Both the position numbers and the translations under genes were made by a program. The notes under the pieces were generated by a model, which saw only the letters and a program-made list of their open reading frames with translations, was not told the DNA's origin and searched no databases. 64,000 bases of DNA, taken from NCBI GenBank assembly GCA_030323885.1, contig CM059187.1, positions 82,730,027 through 82,794,026 on the forward strand. The letters are read 5' to 3'. Each line of letters opens with the position of its first letter. The first letter of the stretch is position 1. Below are positions 34,426-45,669 of this stretch, piece by piece. Source of the DNA: Branchipolynoe longqiensis. Taxonomy: Eukaryota > Annelida > Polychaeta > Phyllodocida > Polynoidae.

Positions 34426-35110
34426 AAACAAACAAACAAATTTGATGGGGTGTTTATGCTGTCCATAGCATATAAGGTCGGATGATCGAGCTTGTTTTCA
34501 TTGCTGGGCAGTTATCGGTCTGTGTTTCTTATGGTTTGTGGTTAGTGATCTATGTTAGTTTTTTTGGATTTTCTTGGTAAGAGGCTTCCTCTTTTAATTT
34601 TTTCCTACACTTAATTCTAGACTAGCCTACTCTATTTACATATTATAGACTTGTATGTAATAGGTAGTTGGTTTATGTTTGGATTTGATTTTATCTGGCA
34701 GTTTTCTGGCAGGGGTTACCTCTCATGGGCTGTCCAGCTGGTGGGCCGTGATATATCACATGCCCCCTTGTGGAACAGCTTAGAGGGGGTTTCCTGATTT
34801 TACTTTACACAGATATTTTTTGTATATTTTTAGGTCAGGAATTTACCGGTTGTGCATTCCATACTTTGGCAGCCATTTTCAGTGGGCTTCTTTTGTGAGC
34901 TTTGATTTGGCTTCTGGTCTGCCTTAGTAGAGGTGCATTGTTTGCTCTGGTGTTCCTCAGTGGTTGGATTAGATGTTTATTGTCTCGACTATATCCATAC
35001 GCTAGGGTTTTTAGGTGGATTATTCTTCTGTTTTCTAATAACATTACTTTGGTTCTTTCGTGTATGTCATAGGTATGGTGCAGTTTGTCTACTTTGAGGC
35101 AGGTCTTTAG
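34426..35110 (-). mobile_element. LINE-2 3' end inserted in repeat F
   Basis: In minus orientation: RT C-terminus, a 3' UTR shared with 10065-10530, and a (TTTG)n tail at the low-coordinate end. The unoccupied relative at about 45215-45225 places the insertion point to within a few bases. Confidence 0.85.
34835..35100 (-). pseudogene. LINE-2 reverse transcriptase C-terminal fragment
   Basis: Reads VMLLENRRIIHLKTLAYGYS, then RANNAPLLRQTRSQIKAHKR and KVWNAQPVNS before a stop. Upstream CLKVDKLHH is readable after interruptions. RR-x-HL, R-x-NNAPLL and KVWN are standard for the thumb/C-terminal part of CR1/Jockey-group RTs. 5'-truncated, so no RT palm motifs remain. Confidence 0.8.
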
Positions 35111-35410
35111 GGCATTTTAATATTTAGAACAAGAATTACTTATGTTTAATTGATGGTTATGTAAACATCAGCCTGTAAAGTGACTGAAATTGTATGTTTC
35201 TTAGCTCAAAATGCTTAATTATGGAGAATTGTGTTTTAAACATATTCATTATATTATTATTTTGCATCCATCCATCCATGTCTGTGCCAAATTGTTATGT
35301 ATTTTTTAAATTAATTTGGAATAAAATCGATGTGTTTCCCTACGTGTATCGGAAAACCCTTTGCTTAGCTGCCAATGCCATTTTCAGCGCATGCGCAGTC
35401 ATTACAGTGA

Positions 35411-35586
35411 TCTCGTCTATTGACTTAGTTTTCCTCTTATGCAACACAAGTACATGTTCAATGGGTTACCCAGGATCTAACTTGGATATATCTAAGAGGA
35501 TATCCCCACAACTGTTTTGTTTTAGACAATTTGATGATTGCATTGAGGTATAAAGATTTAATTTCTTGGTGTCCATGATAAATTAG

Positions 35587-35633
<47 letters not shown>

Positions 35634-35935
35634 CAGGAATATGGTAACGGCATCTGCAGGGTTCATCTGTAGATTGTGCTTGTGGGTGTACAGTGAGGCA
35701 GCCGTGTCCTACAGATTGCTGATGGTGTTGGACGCGTGCGCGGTATGCAGTAAGTGGTCAGTGGTGACCGTCCACTTTAAAGGCGCAACACAAAACAACT
35801 AACTATAAACACCGTGCACTCCCTCCCTCATACCTCACAAGTCACACTCACATTGCTTCTCCTGTGCTACTCCAACCGCCGAACCCACCGGAGCTAGCAT
35901 AGAAAATGGCAGTTTGCGCACCAGTGTTGTTTAAC
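35411..35935. other. unassigned, with a (TA)n tract
   Basis: (TA)n at 35588-35630. No exon or element was recognised. Confidence 0.4.
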
Positions 35936-36013
35936 TAGAATGGGTCAGCTGTGGTCAGCTGTTGCTGGCCGCACCTGGCCACTGCACCTGGCCATGGACT
36001 CATGTCGGCGGTC

Positions 36014-36056
36014 GGGGTGGGGGTGGGGTGGGGGGTGGGGGGTGGGGGTGAGGGGT
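36014..36056 (+). other. G-rich run with quadruplex potential
   Basis: Many GGGG runs separated by single T bases (GGGGTGGGGTGGGGGG type), far more than the four runs needed for a G-quadruplex. Confidence 0.75.
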
Positions 36057-36252
36057 CGTGGAGGCAGCTTCAAAGGGCTGACTTCCAGAGGCTGGGTCAC
36101 TGTGAAGAGAGCCACTGTGAGATATGATTCAATAGCAGATCGCGTGAATGCGAATGACGTCAACTTTGTCGGTATAGAAACTAGTAGCAATCTCCCCTCA
36201 AGTGAGATGAATATTTTGTTGATATTAGTTTGGTTTGTTAGTTGATTGTTAG

Positions 36253-36510
36253 AGTTGTTATGTCCTGGCAACATTTAAGGTAATATCAGCACGGGTACCG
36301 ACTTGTGACAGTACACTCTCATGACAATTTTATAGTGATGCCCCACTTGGAAATCAGGCCGCCTGCTCCAAGACCCGATATCCCACTCAGTCACATTATC
36401 CTGACACTGAGCTAAGCCATCCTTGCCTTATCCTATTATTATTAATGCCAAGCGCCAGGCTAGGGAGCGAGAAGTATCAATTTTATAAGTCATTGGTTTG
36501 ACTCGACGGA
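36253..36510 (-). mobile_element. SINE-B copy, head lost
   Basis: Inverse SINE-B: GGGTACCGACTTGTGACAGT, CCCACTCAGTCACATTATCC, AAGCGCCAGGCTAGGGAGCG and AAGTCATTGGTTTGACTCGA. A local duplication of GGAGAACCAAACTCTCAA replaces the tRNA-like head. Confidence 0.85.
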
Positions 36511-36616
36511 GAACCAAACTCTCAACGGAGAACCAAACTCTCAATCTCCCACACATAAGGCCCTTCTAGGTAATACAGGGAGAAAGAAACATGATCTGCT
36601 TGCCAGCATTAACTTA

Positions 36617-36770
36617 GCCTGTTCTCACTCCAAATATCTCCAAAGTTAGGCCACTCAAAATAAAAGTTACTTCAAACTAAAATATACTGGATTATGCCGA
36701 TCAACCTAATGTAGTTATCCCAGCAACTGACAGAAGCTCAAAGCCATAAGATCATGCAGCTTTAAACGGG
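36617..36770. repeat. copy of the 37985-38336 repeat family
   Basis: Shares CAAATATCTCCAAAGTTAG, GATCAACCTAATGTAGTTAT and GATCATGCAGCTTTAAAC with the family. Confidence 0.6.
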
Positions 36771-36951
36771 GGAAATTTCACTTGCAGATAATTTATCTTC
36801 AGATTCTACAGCTTTCTATTCTGTCGTATGGGTGGGTGGGTGTACGTGTATGTTGGGGATGGAGCTCTGGGCGGGGGTGTGGGTGTGTGTAGAATTGGTG
36901 TGTCCCAATCCCCAAGTCCCAACAGTCCATTTCATTACTTCAATTCATTTA

Positions 36952-37589
36952 TACCCCTGTCACACTACGACGTAACGAGCAAACATAAGGCTAACATGAT
37001 CACGTTTCATCATTACGTTGATGTACGTTGGGTTACGTTATGATGATGTCAGAATGATGTTAGACTGATGTCGAGCTTCGTCACATTACATCGTGTGACG
37101 TCGGCGTGCATCAAAGTTTTGAACCTGTTCAAAACTTTCGACGTAACTCGAACATAAGGGTTTACGTTCACCATATATGTTCTGTACACGTTCGGCAAAC
37201 GTTAATGACATTAAACAGACGTTAGTCAAACGCTGCTCACTATGTTCAACTACTTTCCACTACGTTGACCCACATTAAACCCAGTGGAAACGTCCACGCG
37301 GCATAATGGGAACGTCAGGAGAACGTACGTTCAATGTACGTTTAATGCTTCGCCATCATGTAACATAGTTCTGGCGATGGAATAACGTTCATAACGTTCC
37401 ATGAATGTAATGAAGTTATCCTCTCTCGTTGAATGAAGGTATCACTACGCTTTACCGACGTTACGCTCTCATCAACTACGCTGCATCCACGTTCAACTTG
37501 TGCCCAAATTTGCATACCATGCTGAGAAGTTCAACGTTCTTCACATTCTCCCCACGCCGACATCGTTACGTCGTAGTGTGACAGGGCCA
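36952..37589. mobile_element. palindromic element A (PIF/Harbinger-like TSD)
   Basis: A 638-bp element with perfect inverted repeats (36955-36977 and 37564-37586, CCCTGTCACACTACGACGTA then ACG). TTA flanks it at 36949-36951 and 37590-37592. The interior is made of short degenerate repeats around ACGTT and CAACG on both strands. An off-centre inner palindrome, AAAGTTTTGAACC/TGTTCAAAACTTT, is at 37113-37138. Without coding capacity. Confidence 0.85.
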
Positions 37590-37649
37590 TTACACAAGAC
37601 CACAAGCTGGCCATTCACCCGCGGCCGGCTCGACTGGTGCTGTTGATTG

Positions 37650-37965
37650 TTTGTTGGAGGTTTACATCTTAACAACATATATGGGTCATATCACGGTTGG
37701 TACCAACTTCTGACAGTGCACACTCATAGCGACTTTATAGGGCTGCCCTACTGTGAGATCAGGCCAGCATCACCATCATCATCCTGCTCAGTTACCATAT
37801 CCTGATACTGAGTTAACCAGTCCTTGCCCTATCCTAGTAATGCCGAGCGCCAGGCTAGGTAGCGACAAACATAATTTGTGTAAGTCATTGCTTTGACTCG
37901 GCTGGGATTCACACGCCTGATTTTCCACATGGGAAGCCTGCGCTCTACTGACTGGTTCACAGTAT
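37650..37965 (-). mobile_element. SINE-B copy with variant head
   Basis: Inverse SINE-B with GCACACTCATAGCGACTTTA, TAATGCCGAGCGCCAGGCTA and GTCATTGCTTTGACTCGGC. The head region (GGGAAGCCTGCGCTCTACTG) differs from the 27.9-kb copy but agrees with those at 45670 and 62660, pointing to a subfamily. A (CATCAT)n expansion is at 37766. Confidence 0.85.
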
Positions 37966-37984
37966 ATTCCATTCCACGTCGAGC

Positions 37985-38336
37985 TAAAGTTGCATAGTCC
38001 GATGAAGCATCACATTTTCAAAACCAAAACACTTACCTAGATTTGATTCTACATATTTATCTTAGATACTGGTACAGTTATTAAGCATTTTTGCCACATA
38101 GAAGGGCATGTTGAGTCAATTTAATATGAACCGTTTACTGCATAACCCTATGGTGTCAGAGTTTTGGTGTGCTTACCAAAATTAAGTTGGTATGTTGTCA
38201 CTTCAAATATCTCCAAAGTTAGCCATTTAAACTAAAGCTTATTTCAATATAATGTAAAGTAACTTATAATGATCAATTTAATGTATTTATCTCAGAAAAT
38301 GACAGAAACTCTAAGCCATCGGACTATGCAAGTTTA
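37985..38336. mobile_element. MITE-like element with 20-bp TIRs
   Basis: Terminal repeats TAAAGTTGCATAGTCCGATG (37985) and CATCGGACTATGCAAGTTTA (38317-38336), 19 of 20 matching. 352 bp long, with AATATCTCCAAAGTTAG inside. Diverged relatives at 22830, 27105, 32820 and 36617. Confidence 0.8.
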
Positions 38337-39350
38337 ACATCGCCGTGCAACTACTGAGTGAAACCATTATAGGGACTACAATACGGCTGAAGGAGCATGA
38401 GAAGAGCGCCTGTATTCCCCACTGTGGCACCCACTCAGGTATAACCAATGTCTCCAGGCTGCGTACTTTGTGGCTGGTGGGCTGTGCTAACAGCTTTGTG
38501 TGAGTCACTTTCCTCCCAATCAGCAAAAAGACTAAAGTGTTGCTGTTAGCCCTGACACTCAAGTCCCAACACCCATCACCTCTCGTTGCCCTGAGCGGTC
38601 GCACCTGTTGTTGTTGATGTTATTGTGGGGAACCATTAGCACCCTTCTCCTCATACCCACAAAAGTAGCGCTTGCAGCACTGTTAGGGCCGCAATTCCAG
38701 GCCACAGCAGGACACAGTAGGCCACCGCAGGCATGGCAAAGCTCCCTAAAATTGCCTTAAAGAGGCCCATTGGGGGATGTTGTAGATGGGGGCGCGGGAC
38801 GAGGGGGGCTGGTCGGGGGTGGGGGGCGTAAAGCAGGGGTATTTGTCACGCTTGGTTGGCGTCTGTTATGGTTCCTAGCTTATATAGACACCAGACACCC
38901 ACGTGACCAGGTCCGCCATTTGCTAATGATTAATCGCACTCAGTCAGCAAATATAAGAGACAGAAAAAAGTTAAGGTGTGTAGATATAGATTGCGCAAAC
39001 ACAACTAAAATTAACGTCACTTATATTATAGGGTTCTCATGAATAGCGATATTCTACTGTGTGTATTGTCTATTAGGAAAAAGCTGTATATGTTATCGGT
39101 AATAGATGGGTGTTTCCTTAGTAGATGGGACCGCCATCTTCAGAACTAACTGGGGCGTTCGGGTCAAGATCTAAATATACACCTCGACCAATTGAGCTTA
39201 AAGGAACTACTGCGGTTAAGAAAATATCAGCCGTCTGAATATAATTGTATGTAATTGTATTGGGAGTTTGTATGCGGTTTGTCTGGCGATTTCTCAACTG
39301 GCGACCTTGATCAGTGGAGTAAGACCAGGAGAAAACATCAATCTTTGGTC
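38337..39350. other. unassigned, including a G-rich run
   Basis: A G-rich run at 38785-38828 (GGGGGGCTGGTCGGGGGTGG) has quadruplex potential. Other open frames show no recognised domain. Confidence 0.4.
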
Positions 39351-39351
39351 C

Positions 39352-39355
39352 TTAT

Positions 39356-39413
<58 letters not shown>
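39352..39413 (+). repeat. (CA)n microsatellite
   Basis: ACACAC run of about 60 bp with a few interruptions. Confidence 0.95.
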
Positions 39414-39417
<4 letters not shown>

Positions 39418-39589
39418 ACATACTCATCCCGGGTTCGCCGAAAAGCTGTTAGCTCTTTCGTCAATACCCAAAAGAGTGAGTTGCACATGGGACTGGCTTT
39501 ATCTAAAACGCAGTGTAGGTCAGTGGTCCTAGTGCAGTGCCGCATACTGTCTACTTATGGACTCGTAGTAGATGAATCCCGATGCGAAC

Positions 39590-40142
39590 CTTGAGGGCCC
39601 ATTGTCGGCATTAGAGATTGCCTGCCTGCGTGGCCGGCTGCCTGTCTGTCCGTGTGTGGCTTGCTCATTGTGTCCGCCAGGCGGCGGTGTGTTATCAATC
39701 ACGGGCGTCTGGTGATAGAGCGCCGGGTAGCGCGCCGTCGTGGGGCTGAGGGTTTGAAAGTGTGATCTATCCGTCTCGGACCACCTCCCACGCCCCGCGT
39801 CATCAACTCATCATCGACCCAATTTTACCAACATTTAATATAGGACGGCAATACGCTTGATATATTTCCCGTGCGGCTAATGGAGGTTAAGATTGGGTGT
39901 GAATGAGCTGGGAACAGGGTGCTCAATAATATCCAACAATGTGTTTGAGCGCAGACTATATTTGTTTATTTTAAATACAATATTAAAATGGATTGTTTGG
40001 TTAATCACACTATATGTATCGTCTCCAGGTAATATGTCAAAAAGTACATTACTTGTGATACAGGGATCAGATCCATCGATCGAGTGGTTCGTTGCATGCT
40101 GGAGTTTTACCTCCTTGCAACATCTGGATCTTCAACATCTTC
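39590..40142. other. GC-rich then AT-rich unassigned sequence
   Basis: 39590-39810 is CpG-rich (for example GAGCGCCGGGTAGCGCGCCG) and may be regulatory, but no motif set supports a promoter call. No exon was recognised. Confidence 0.3.
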
Positions 40143-40335
40143 AGGATGGGTACCGAGTTGTTACAGTGCACACTCGTAACGACTTTACTGTGTAAATCAG
40201 GTCACCATCAACCAATGTCCCACTCAGTCACCTTATCCTGACACTGAGCTAAGCCAGCCCTTGCCATATCCTATTAATGCCGAGCGCCAGGTTAGGAAGT
40301 GACAAGCATAATTTTTTTAAGTCATTCCGTCGATC
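40143..40335 (-). mobile_element. SINE-B body fragment
   Basis: Inverse SINE-B: GGGTACCGAGTTGTTACAGT, CCCACTCAGTCACCTTATCC, AATGCCGAGCGCCAGGTTAG. Part of the central block and the head are lost. Confidence 0.8.
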
Positions 40336-40499
40336 GATAAAGGGTGTCCTGGAAGTGACAAGTATGAACCAAAAACATACCCGTAACATATGCCGTGATA
40401 TGTCCTATATGTGATATATAGCCTCCTATATGATGTCTAAGGAGAATGTGTATAAGGCGAAAGTGTATGTGACATCGACCACCTATGATGTATAAGGAC

Positions 40500-40740
40500 T
40501 TATACGAGTATAACTATAAGCAAAACGAAAGTTGCTGCACCATCCCGATGCAACCTTGTGCAAGGTATGCTTATTTACCAAAGACGACTGGTGGCGCCAC
40601 CACGTGTCGACCTCACTTGAACTCACTAACCTCGGCTGCCAAGCAAAATGAAAGTTGCTGCACCATCTAGTATGGTATGGTTATTTACTAAAGATGACTG
40701 GTGGCGCCACCACATTTCCACCTCACGTATCACGTAAACT
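40500..40740 (+). repeat. tandem duplication, about 120-bp unit
   Basis: AAAGTTGCTGCACCATC, GGTATGCTTATTTAC and GACTGGTGGCGCCACCAC recur near 40530-40600 and 40650-40710. Confidence 0.8.
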
Positions 40741-40971
40741 CACTAAAGTCGGCTGCCCAACTGTCTCACTTACCAGACCAAAGGTTATATCTAAAATAAT
40801 TCACGATAACTAGTATATATAGTAAATATTACTATATATAGTTATATACATATTATTATATATATAATATATGTAATGTCTGGTATGTGTAGTACACTTA
40901 TTATACATAGAGTATATATATTATATAGTATAAATAATTCATGTATTACATATAGAACATAATATACAAAG

Positions 40972-41062
40972 AACTTTTCCAAAATGCAATAAGTACCAAT
41001 CAAAAAAATGAGTTTGCAATGCCAATGCAAAGTTTGTAGATTGTGTTTTGGAAAAGAGCTAT
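40972..41062. mobile_element. TA-inserted MITE, family 3 (short)
   Basis: Ends AAGAACTTTTCCAAAATGC and GTGTTTTGGAAAAGAGCT are inverse. A truncated second copy follows at about 41072-41140. Other copies at 42771-42867 and 58082-58159. Confidence 0.75.
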
Positions 41063-41179
41063 TCGTATATAGACAGCTCTTCCTATATATATGAATGCCA
41101 ATACCAAGTTTGTAGATTGCTTTTTTGAAAAGAGCTCTTCATATATTTAAATAGCTATATATATATATATATATATATA

Positions 41180-41370
41180 CAGTAAAACCTCTCTAACCGA
41201 CCACCTCCCCAGATCGACCACCCCCCTATATCGATCGCTTTATTTGGGTCCCAAATGATCGCACATACAATATCATTGTACCGATAAAATAACTCTCTAA
41301 AAGGACCACCTTCCTAAATGGACCATTTAAGGTCGGTCCCCTGGTCGGTCGATTTACAGAGGTTTCACTG
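41180..41370. mobile_element. pogo-like MITE family 1, copy 2
   Basis: CAGTAAAACCTCTCTAACCG at the left, CGATTTACAGAGGTTTCACT then G at the right. Inserted at the edge of a (TA)n microsatellite (left TA intact, right TC). Confidence 0.85.
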
Positions 41371-41449
41371 TCTATATATATACACAGTATATATCCATAT
41401 ATACCAGTGTAAGGGGATGAGGGGCTCAACCCCCCCCCCCCCCCCACCC

Positions 41450-42380
41450 CGCATGGTTTAAAATATATGGATTTTCGGTTCGGAATTATATATTGGCAGA
41501 GAGCATTATTATTCTTGGGCAACGGAGTGGGGACAAGGTTATGTGATCTAACAGCAATTGTGCCCCACTCACTTTACAACATGAGCTATGTGAAATATAT
41601 GTTCATACATGATGCCTAAAATTAATGAAGAGACAGTTCATGTTTGGTGAAATGTTCCTCCATGCATCCATAAAGTATGCAATTGGAGAAAAGGGACATT
41701 TTTAATATATATATATATTTGTAACTGTCTGCAGCTACCGGCCAAGCACACCAGCCATTCCACATTCCTTAGGGCTACACACTGCAGGCTGGGTTGGGTG
41801 GCAACTCCCCCATATTATTATTAGGGCATTGCACTGACCAGTCTGTATGGGGGTGTCTGATTGGCTGGCTGTGGGAGGTCCAGTCACCTGACTCCCTTGT
41901 CCACCTGACCACACTAGTCTCATTTTAAATAATTATTCAAGAAACTTCTCCAGACATACTGGAGAAATCACTCTACTCCTGGCTCTTGAGTGAGGCAGAC
42001 CTACTCTAGAGCAGGACCCCAGACACTCTGTCTGATGCTATCAAAATTCATATATATAAACTGAGTTGGGTGCAACAACCAAGGGACTCTGGTTCAATGG
42101 GCTGTAGGCACTGATTCATAGGCAGGCTAAAGAGGTAATGAGATTCTGTGTGGACAGAAGGTAAGGGGTGAGGGTGATAGGTCACTGGTAGGTTAGCAGG
42201 AGTTCAGGCCAATAAAGCACAACTTCTTCACTGTTAATCTTGTGAGACTTGCCTTCCGTTTCTCCCTTATGAGTTTGTTTAAGGGTTTGTTTAAGGGAGG
42301 CATCAGAGGTGAAATCAAGGGAAGAGTTTTATGGTATTCTGTGGGGCTCTGAGCGGCCGAGTAACCCAGTAATACTATAA
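41450..42380 (+). mobile_element. dispersed LTR-like repeat H, copy 2
   Basis: Inverse match of 33005-33960. Contains GGACATTTTTAATATATATA, TGTAACTGTCTGCAGCTACC, CACTCTACTCCTGGCTCTTG, CAGACACTCTGTCTGATGCT and CCAATAAAGCACAACTTCTT. The TG-initial segment after the TA run and the AATAAA near the far end suggest an LTR, but no internal region was found. Confidence 0.75.
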
Positions 42381-42770
42381 TGGGTGTAATTATTTAGGGG
42401 ACCACTGTCGGAGCATAATGCTTCCTCTGCTACTTAGTCTGGATTCGAACCATCAGTTGGCGCTGCATCACCGCAGGTCTGCCCGGGCTGCACCGACCAT
42501 TGCTTTAATGCGGGTGCGAACTGCAGGTCAGCACCACGGTCGTGGCATATTATGAGAGTGATCGCCTGTCGAGACCGACACAGCTCCCCTCAGACGCAGT
42601 TTGGTGCGTTCAACCGCCGCCAACTTTTTTCTTTTGGTTAATCGCCTGGGCAGATCCCCAGCCAGGTACGATTATTGTTGTTGTTGATTACATTCAATAA
42701 AACGTATTCCCACACTGGTTCATCTGTTTTGATGGAGCATAACTGACATATATATATATATATATATATT
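42381..42770. other. unassigned, with a tRNA-like remnant
   Basis: Plus-strand CTGGATTCGAACCATCAG near 42440 resembles the complement of a B box. The flanking sequence does not fold as a tRNA. (TA)n ends the interval. Confidence 0.35.
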
Positions 42771-42867
42771 GGAGCTCTTTTCCAAAACATAATCTACAAA
42801 CTTGGCATTGGCATTGCAAACTAATCTTTTAGATTGGCCCTTATGGCGTTTTGGAAAAGAGCTCTTC
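42771..42867. mobile_element. TA-inserted MITE family 3
   Basis: Ends GGAGCTCTTTTCCAAAACAT and GTTTTGGAAAAGAGCTCTTC are inverse. It abuts the next MITE with only ATAT between, inside a TA microsatellite. Confidence 0.85.
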
Positions 42868-42871
42868 ATAT

Positions 42872-43095
42872 GAAGAGTTCAGGCGCAAAACCCTGTGAGC
42901 GCCATTCCAAAAATTGAGGTAAACATTGGAATCACACCATCAAAAAAGTCATGTTTATATATTCCTATTTTTGTGTTCCTTACTCCATAGCTAGTTCTTC
43001 ACAGCCAATGTGGAATTAGAGGGAATTCCAATTACTTCCAGGGAAATGTTGTCAATTTTTGGATTGGCTTTTATGGGGTTTTGCGCCTGATCTCT
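42872..43095. mobile_element. TA-inserted MITE family 2, copy 2
   Basis: GAAGAGTTCAGGCGCAAAAC left, GGTTTTGCGCCTGATCTC right. The interior matches 30227-30462 (GGAATCACACCATCAAAAAA, TTTTTGGATTGGCTTTTATG). (TA)n follows at 43096-43150. Confidence 0.85.
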
Positions 43096-43098
43096 ATA

Positions 43099-43155
<57 letters not shown>

Positions 43156-43508
43156 GACATAGGTAAGTACAGGGTTGAACTTGACATATCTAATACTCCT
43201 GATTGTTGACTACCGGAATACTACAGTCGGTGCAGTAACAAAGCTGTTGGAACGTAAATAAACTTGTGGGCGGATGCGATCCATAAATGGCAGGTACTCA
43301 TGGCATGACTGTTCCGGTATTCACTCATAGCCAGATGCCGCTGCCATTCCATTTGATTGATCATGACGGAGTGTCAACCGTTCTGTGACTTGCATCCAGG
43401 CGTGGAAAAAGTTATTTGTGATACCATGTTCATAGCTCTATAAACTCTACCTACAAGCGATATGAGGAAGCTAGACATGTTTACCTCTCTCTCTCTCTAA
43501 ATATATAT

Positions 43509-43763
43509 GAGACTGTCTCAAAAGGTGCTAAGCAATATGGGACAAAACTGGGTCCATTGTAACGATCAACATACTATCTACTAACGCTTTTATTCAGGAT
43601 AAACTGATTTGTTTTTTACATCGTGCTTCATAATCCCAATAGATTACATATTGATTTGAATCAAATGTCCTTGTGTTTTCAGTGTAACCGTTTCTGTGCT
43701 GTTTTGGGTCAATTGTTACAATGGACAAGAAAACGTAGAGTTAGCACCTTTTGAGACAGGCTC
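43509..43763. mobile_element. MITE with 23-bp TIRs in a TA tract
   Basis: GAGACTGTCTCAAAAGGTGC (left) and GCACCTTTTGAGACAGGCTC (right) agree in 22 of 23 bases of the full repeat. ATATAT flanks both sides. 255 bp, no coding capacity. Confidence 0.85.
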
Positions 43764-43840
43764 ATATATGATCTATAAGTATTGTGCGAGTATAAAGAAG
43801 CGGAAATATTACTCCATTATTATTATCGTTATTATATATA

Positions 43841-44319
43841 CAGTACAACCCTGTTAAACCAAGCTCGGTTAAACCAAACGATCGGTTAATCCAAACTTTT
43901 TCGGCGGCCCAGCAAAATATAAAAAAGTTGGTTAACCAAAGTCAGTTAATCCAAAGTATCGGTTAATCCAAACAAAATTGTCGGCCCCAGGCCACTTCCG
44001 TTACAGTTAAGCCAAACTTTCATGTGGTTGTAAGATCATCTGAGATTTTTATATATGATAAATGGTAGTATTTTGCCAGGTCACCGAAAAAAGTTTGGAT
44101 TAACCGATCATTTGATTTAACCAAGGTTAGTTTAATGGGATTAAACTGTATATAAATAAAAAAAACAATAATCATAGTGTCCACATACATTGTACATTCA
44201 TAATGCACCCCTGTTTTTGCCAAAGCCAAGTCAAAGTCAAAGCTTGGTTAAACCAATGAACAGTTAATCCAAACAAATTTCTAGGGTCCCTTCAAGTTTG
44301 GTTTAACGGGGTTATACTG
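43841..44319. mobile_element. pogo-like MITE family 4, possibly two nested copies
   Basis: Ends CAGTACAACCCTGTTAAACC and GGTTTAACGGGGTTATACTG, with TA on both sides. Many GGTTAATCCAAAC units lie inside. A further end-like GGGATTAAACTGTATA near 44138-44153 implies a second, nested or abutting copy. Confidence 0.8.
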
Positions 44320-44725
44320 TATACCCATTTCCTACTCTGTGCCTCCTGACAACCATGATCTCCCCAGTGGCGCCGCCACCGGCTCTCCTCGTCCCTAACA
44401 GACGTGCATATCTGTTCAGTCGCGCCTGGTTTTGATGCTGCTTTGGGTGTAAAGTTCCGTATAAAATCTACAAGACCACTATCTCACTGGAGAATAAAGG
44501 AGTATTGTTTGTCAAACGCAATTCAGCTGATCCTAAATTAACACACAAGTCTTGCAGTTGCTTGACCACAGGAACTCCATTATTTGTGGTGATAACATGA
44601 AATGAGACGAGGCAACTATTAAATATATTTGCTCTCTGGATAACGCCTATCCAGAAGGCTCGGAAACGATGTAAAATTGTATAATTATATACATTTTTCC
44701 TGTTATAGATGATGGTTTTGTTATT

Positions 44726-44911
44726 TGTTGTATTACTTCCTGGCAACATATAAGGTCATATCAGGACGAGTACCGACTGGTGACATTGTGCATGCACTCA
44801 TGGTGCCTTTAGTGTTTCATCACTGGGAGACCAGGCTGCTCGTGCCATGACCTGATATCCCCCACAGTCACATTATCCTAATACTGTGCTACCCAGTTCT
44901 TGTCCTATAGA
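44726..44911 (-). mobile_element. SINE-B 3' half
   Basis: Inverse SINE-B from CCTGGCAACATATAAGGTCA to CACATTATCCTAATACTGTG. The head half is absent, and repeat F starts about 20 bp beyond. Confidence 0.8.
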
Positions 44912-44929
44912 CGGGATCACGGTTCCGAC

Positions 44930-45660
44930 TGCGCATACGCTGAAAACAGCGTTGGCAGCAAAGCAAATGCAAATGGCCATTGAGTTTGTCGATACGCATA
45001 GGGAAGAACTTCTATTTCATTCAAGATTAATAGAAATACATAACAATTTGGGATAACATGTATGCACACATGCAATATAATGATCTGATGAATATTGTTA
45101 AGACAAAACTAGCCATAATTAAACATTTTAAGCTAAGAAACATACAATTCCACACAAAACAATCAGTGATATCCACATCAACATCATTAATTTTTGTTCT
45201 AAATATTAAAATGCCAAATGTGTCAACATCCACTTGTTTCAGAGAAATATATAACCAATATCTGATTAACCCTACTAATTTTCTAGTTCTACATATGTCA
45301 TTAACCATAGGATATAAATAAAAACATTAATACAATAAGTAAAACTGACTCTGGCTATAGCTCTAACACTAGTCTGAGTGCTCAGATTTGTCTAACTCTA
45401 AATGCACATGGCATAAGATGTGCATATTATATTGATGTAAATGCAATGCAGGATAAAAGATTAATATCATACTTTATTATAAATATTTTTTTAGTTGGTA
45501 TTCTACGTTTCAAACAAGAGCTGAGATGAGCTGAAACTAGCACATTTCATAGCAGCACCCAGTGTAATTAGCATGTGCCATGTCCTTCTCGCGGGTTTGT
45601 TTTGCTCTGATGCATCCCACAATGAACCGCACCACTGGACCAGTGATGTGGTCTATTCTG
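44930..45660 (-). mobile_element. dispersed repeat F, copy 2 (without the LINE)
   Basis: Continuous inverse counterpart of 33985-34425 plus 35111-35410. The point corresponding to the LINE-2 insertion lies near 45215-45225 and is empty. Similar frames in both copies reflect shared ancestry of the repeat, not a protein gene. Confidence 0.85.
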
Positions 45661-45669
45661 TTACTGCTG

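Larger units (their letters stand above)
33985..35410 (+). mobile_element. dispersed repeat F, copy 1, split by LINE-2
   Basis: 33985-34425 and 35111-35410 match, in inverse, the continuous interval 44930-45660. Landmarks: CATTGTGGGATGCAT, CAGCTCTTGTTTGAAAC, CATTGGTTATATATTTCT, TTTTAATATTTAGAACAA, TTGTATGTTTCTTAGCT, and an end near TTTTCAGCGCATGCGCAGTC. The copy is broken between GACACATTT and GGCATTTTAA by the LINE-2 insertion. Confidence 0.85.

Noticed and set aside
45027..45308. Frame similar to one at 35194-35553, suggesting a conserved protein
   Set aside because: Both lie in copies of dispersed repeat F, in opposite orientation, with no known domain. Similarity is that of the repeat DNA.
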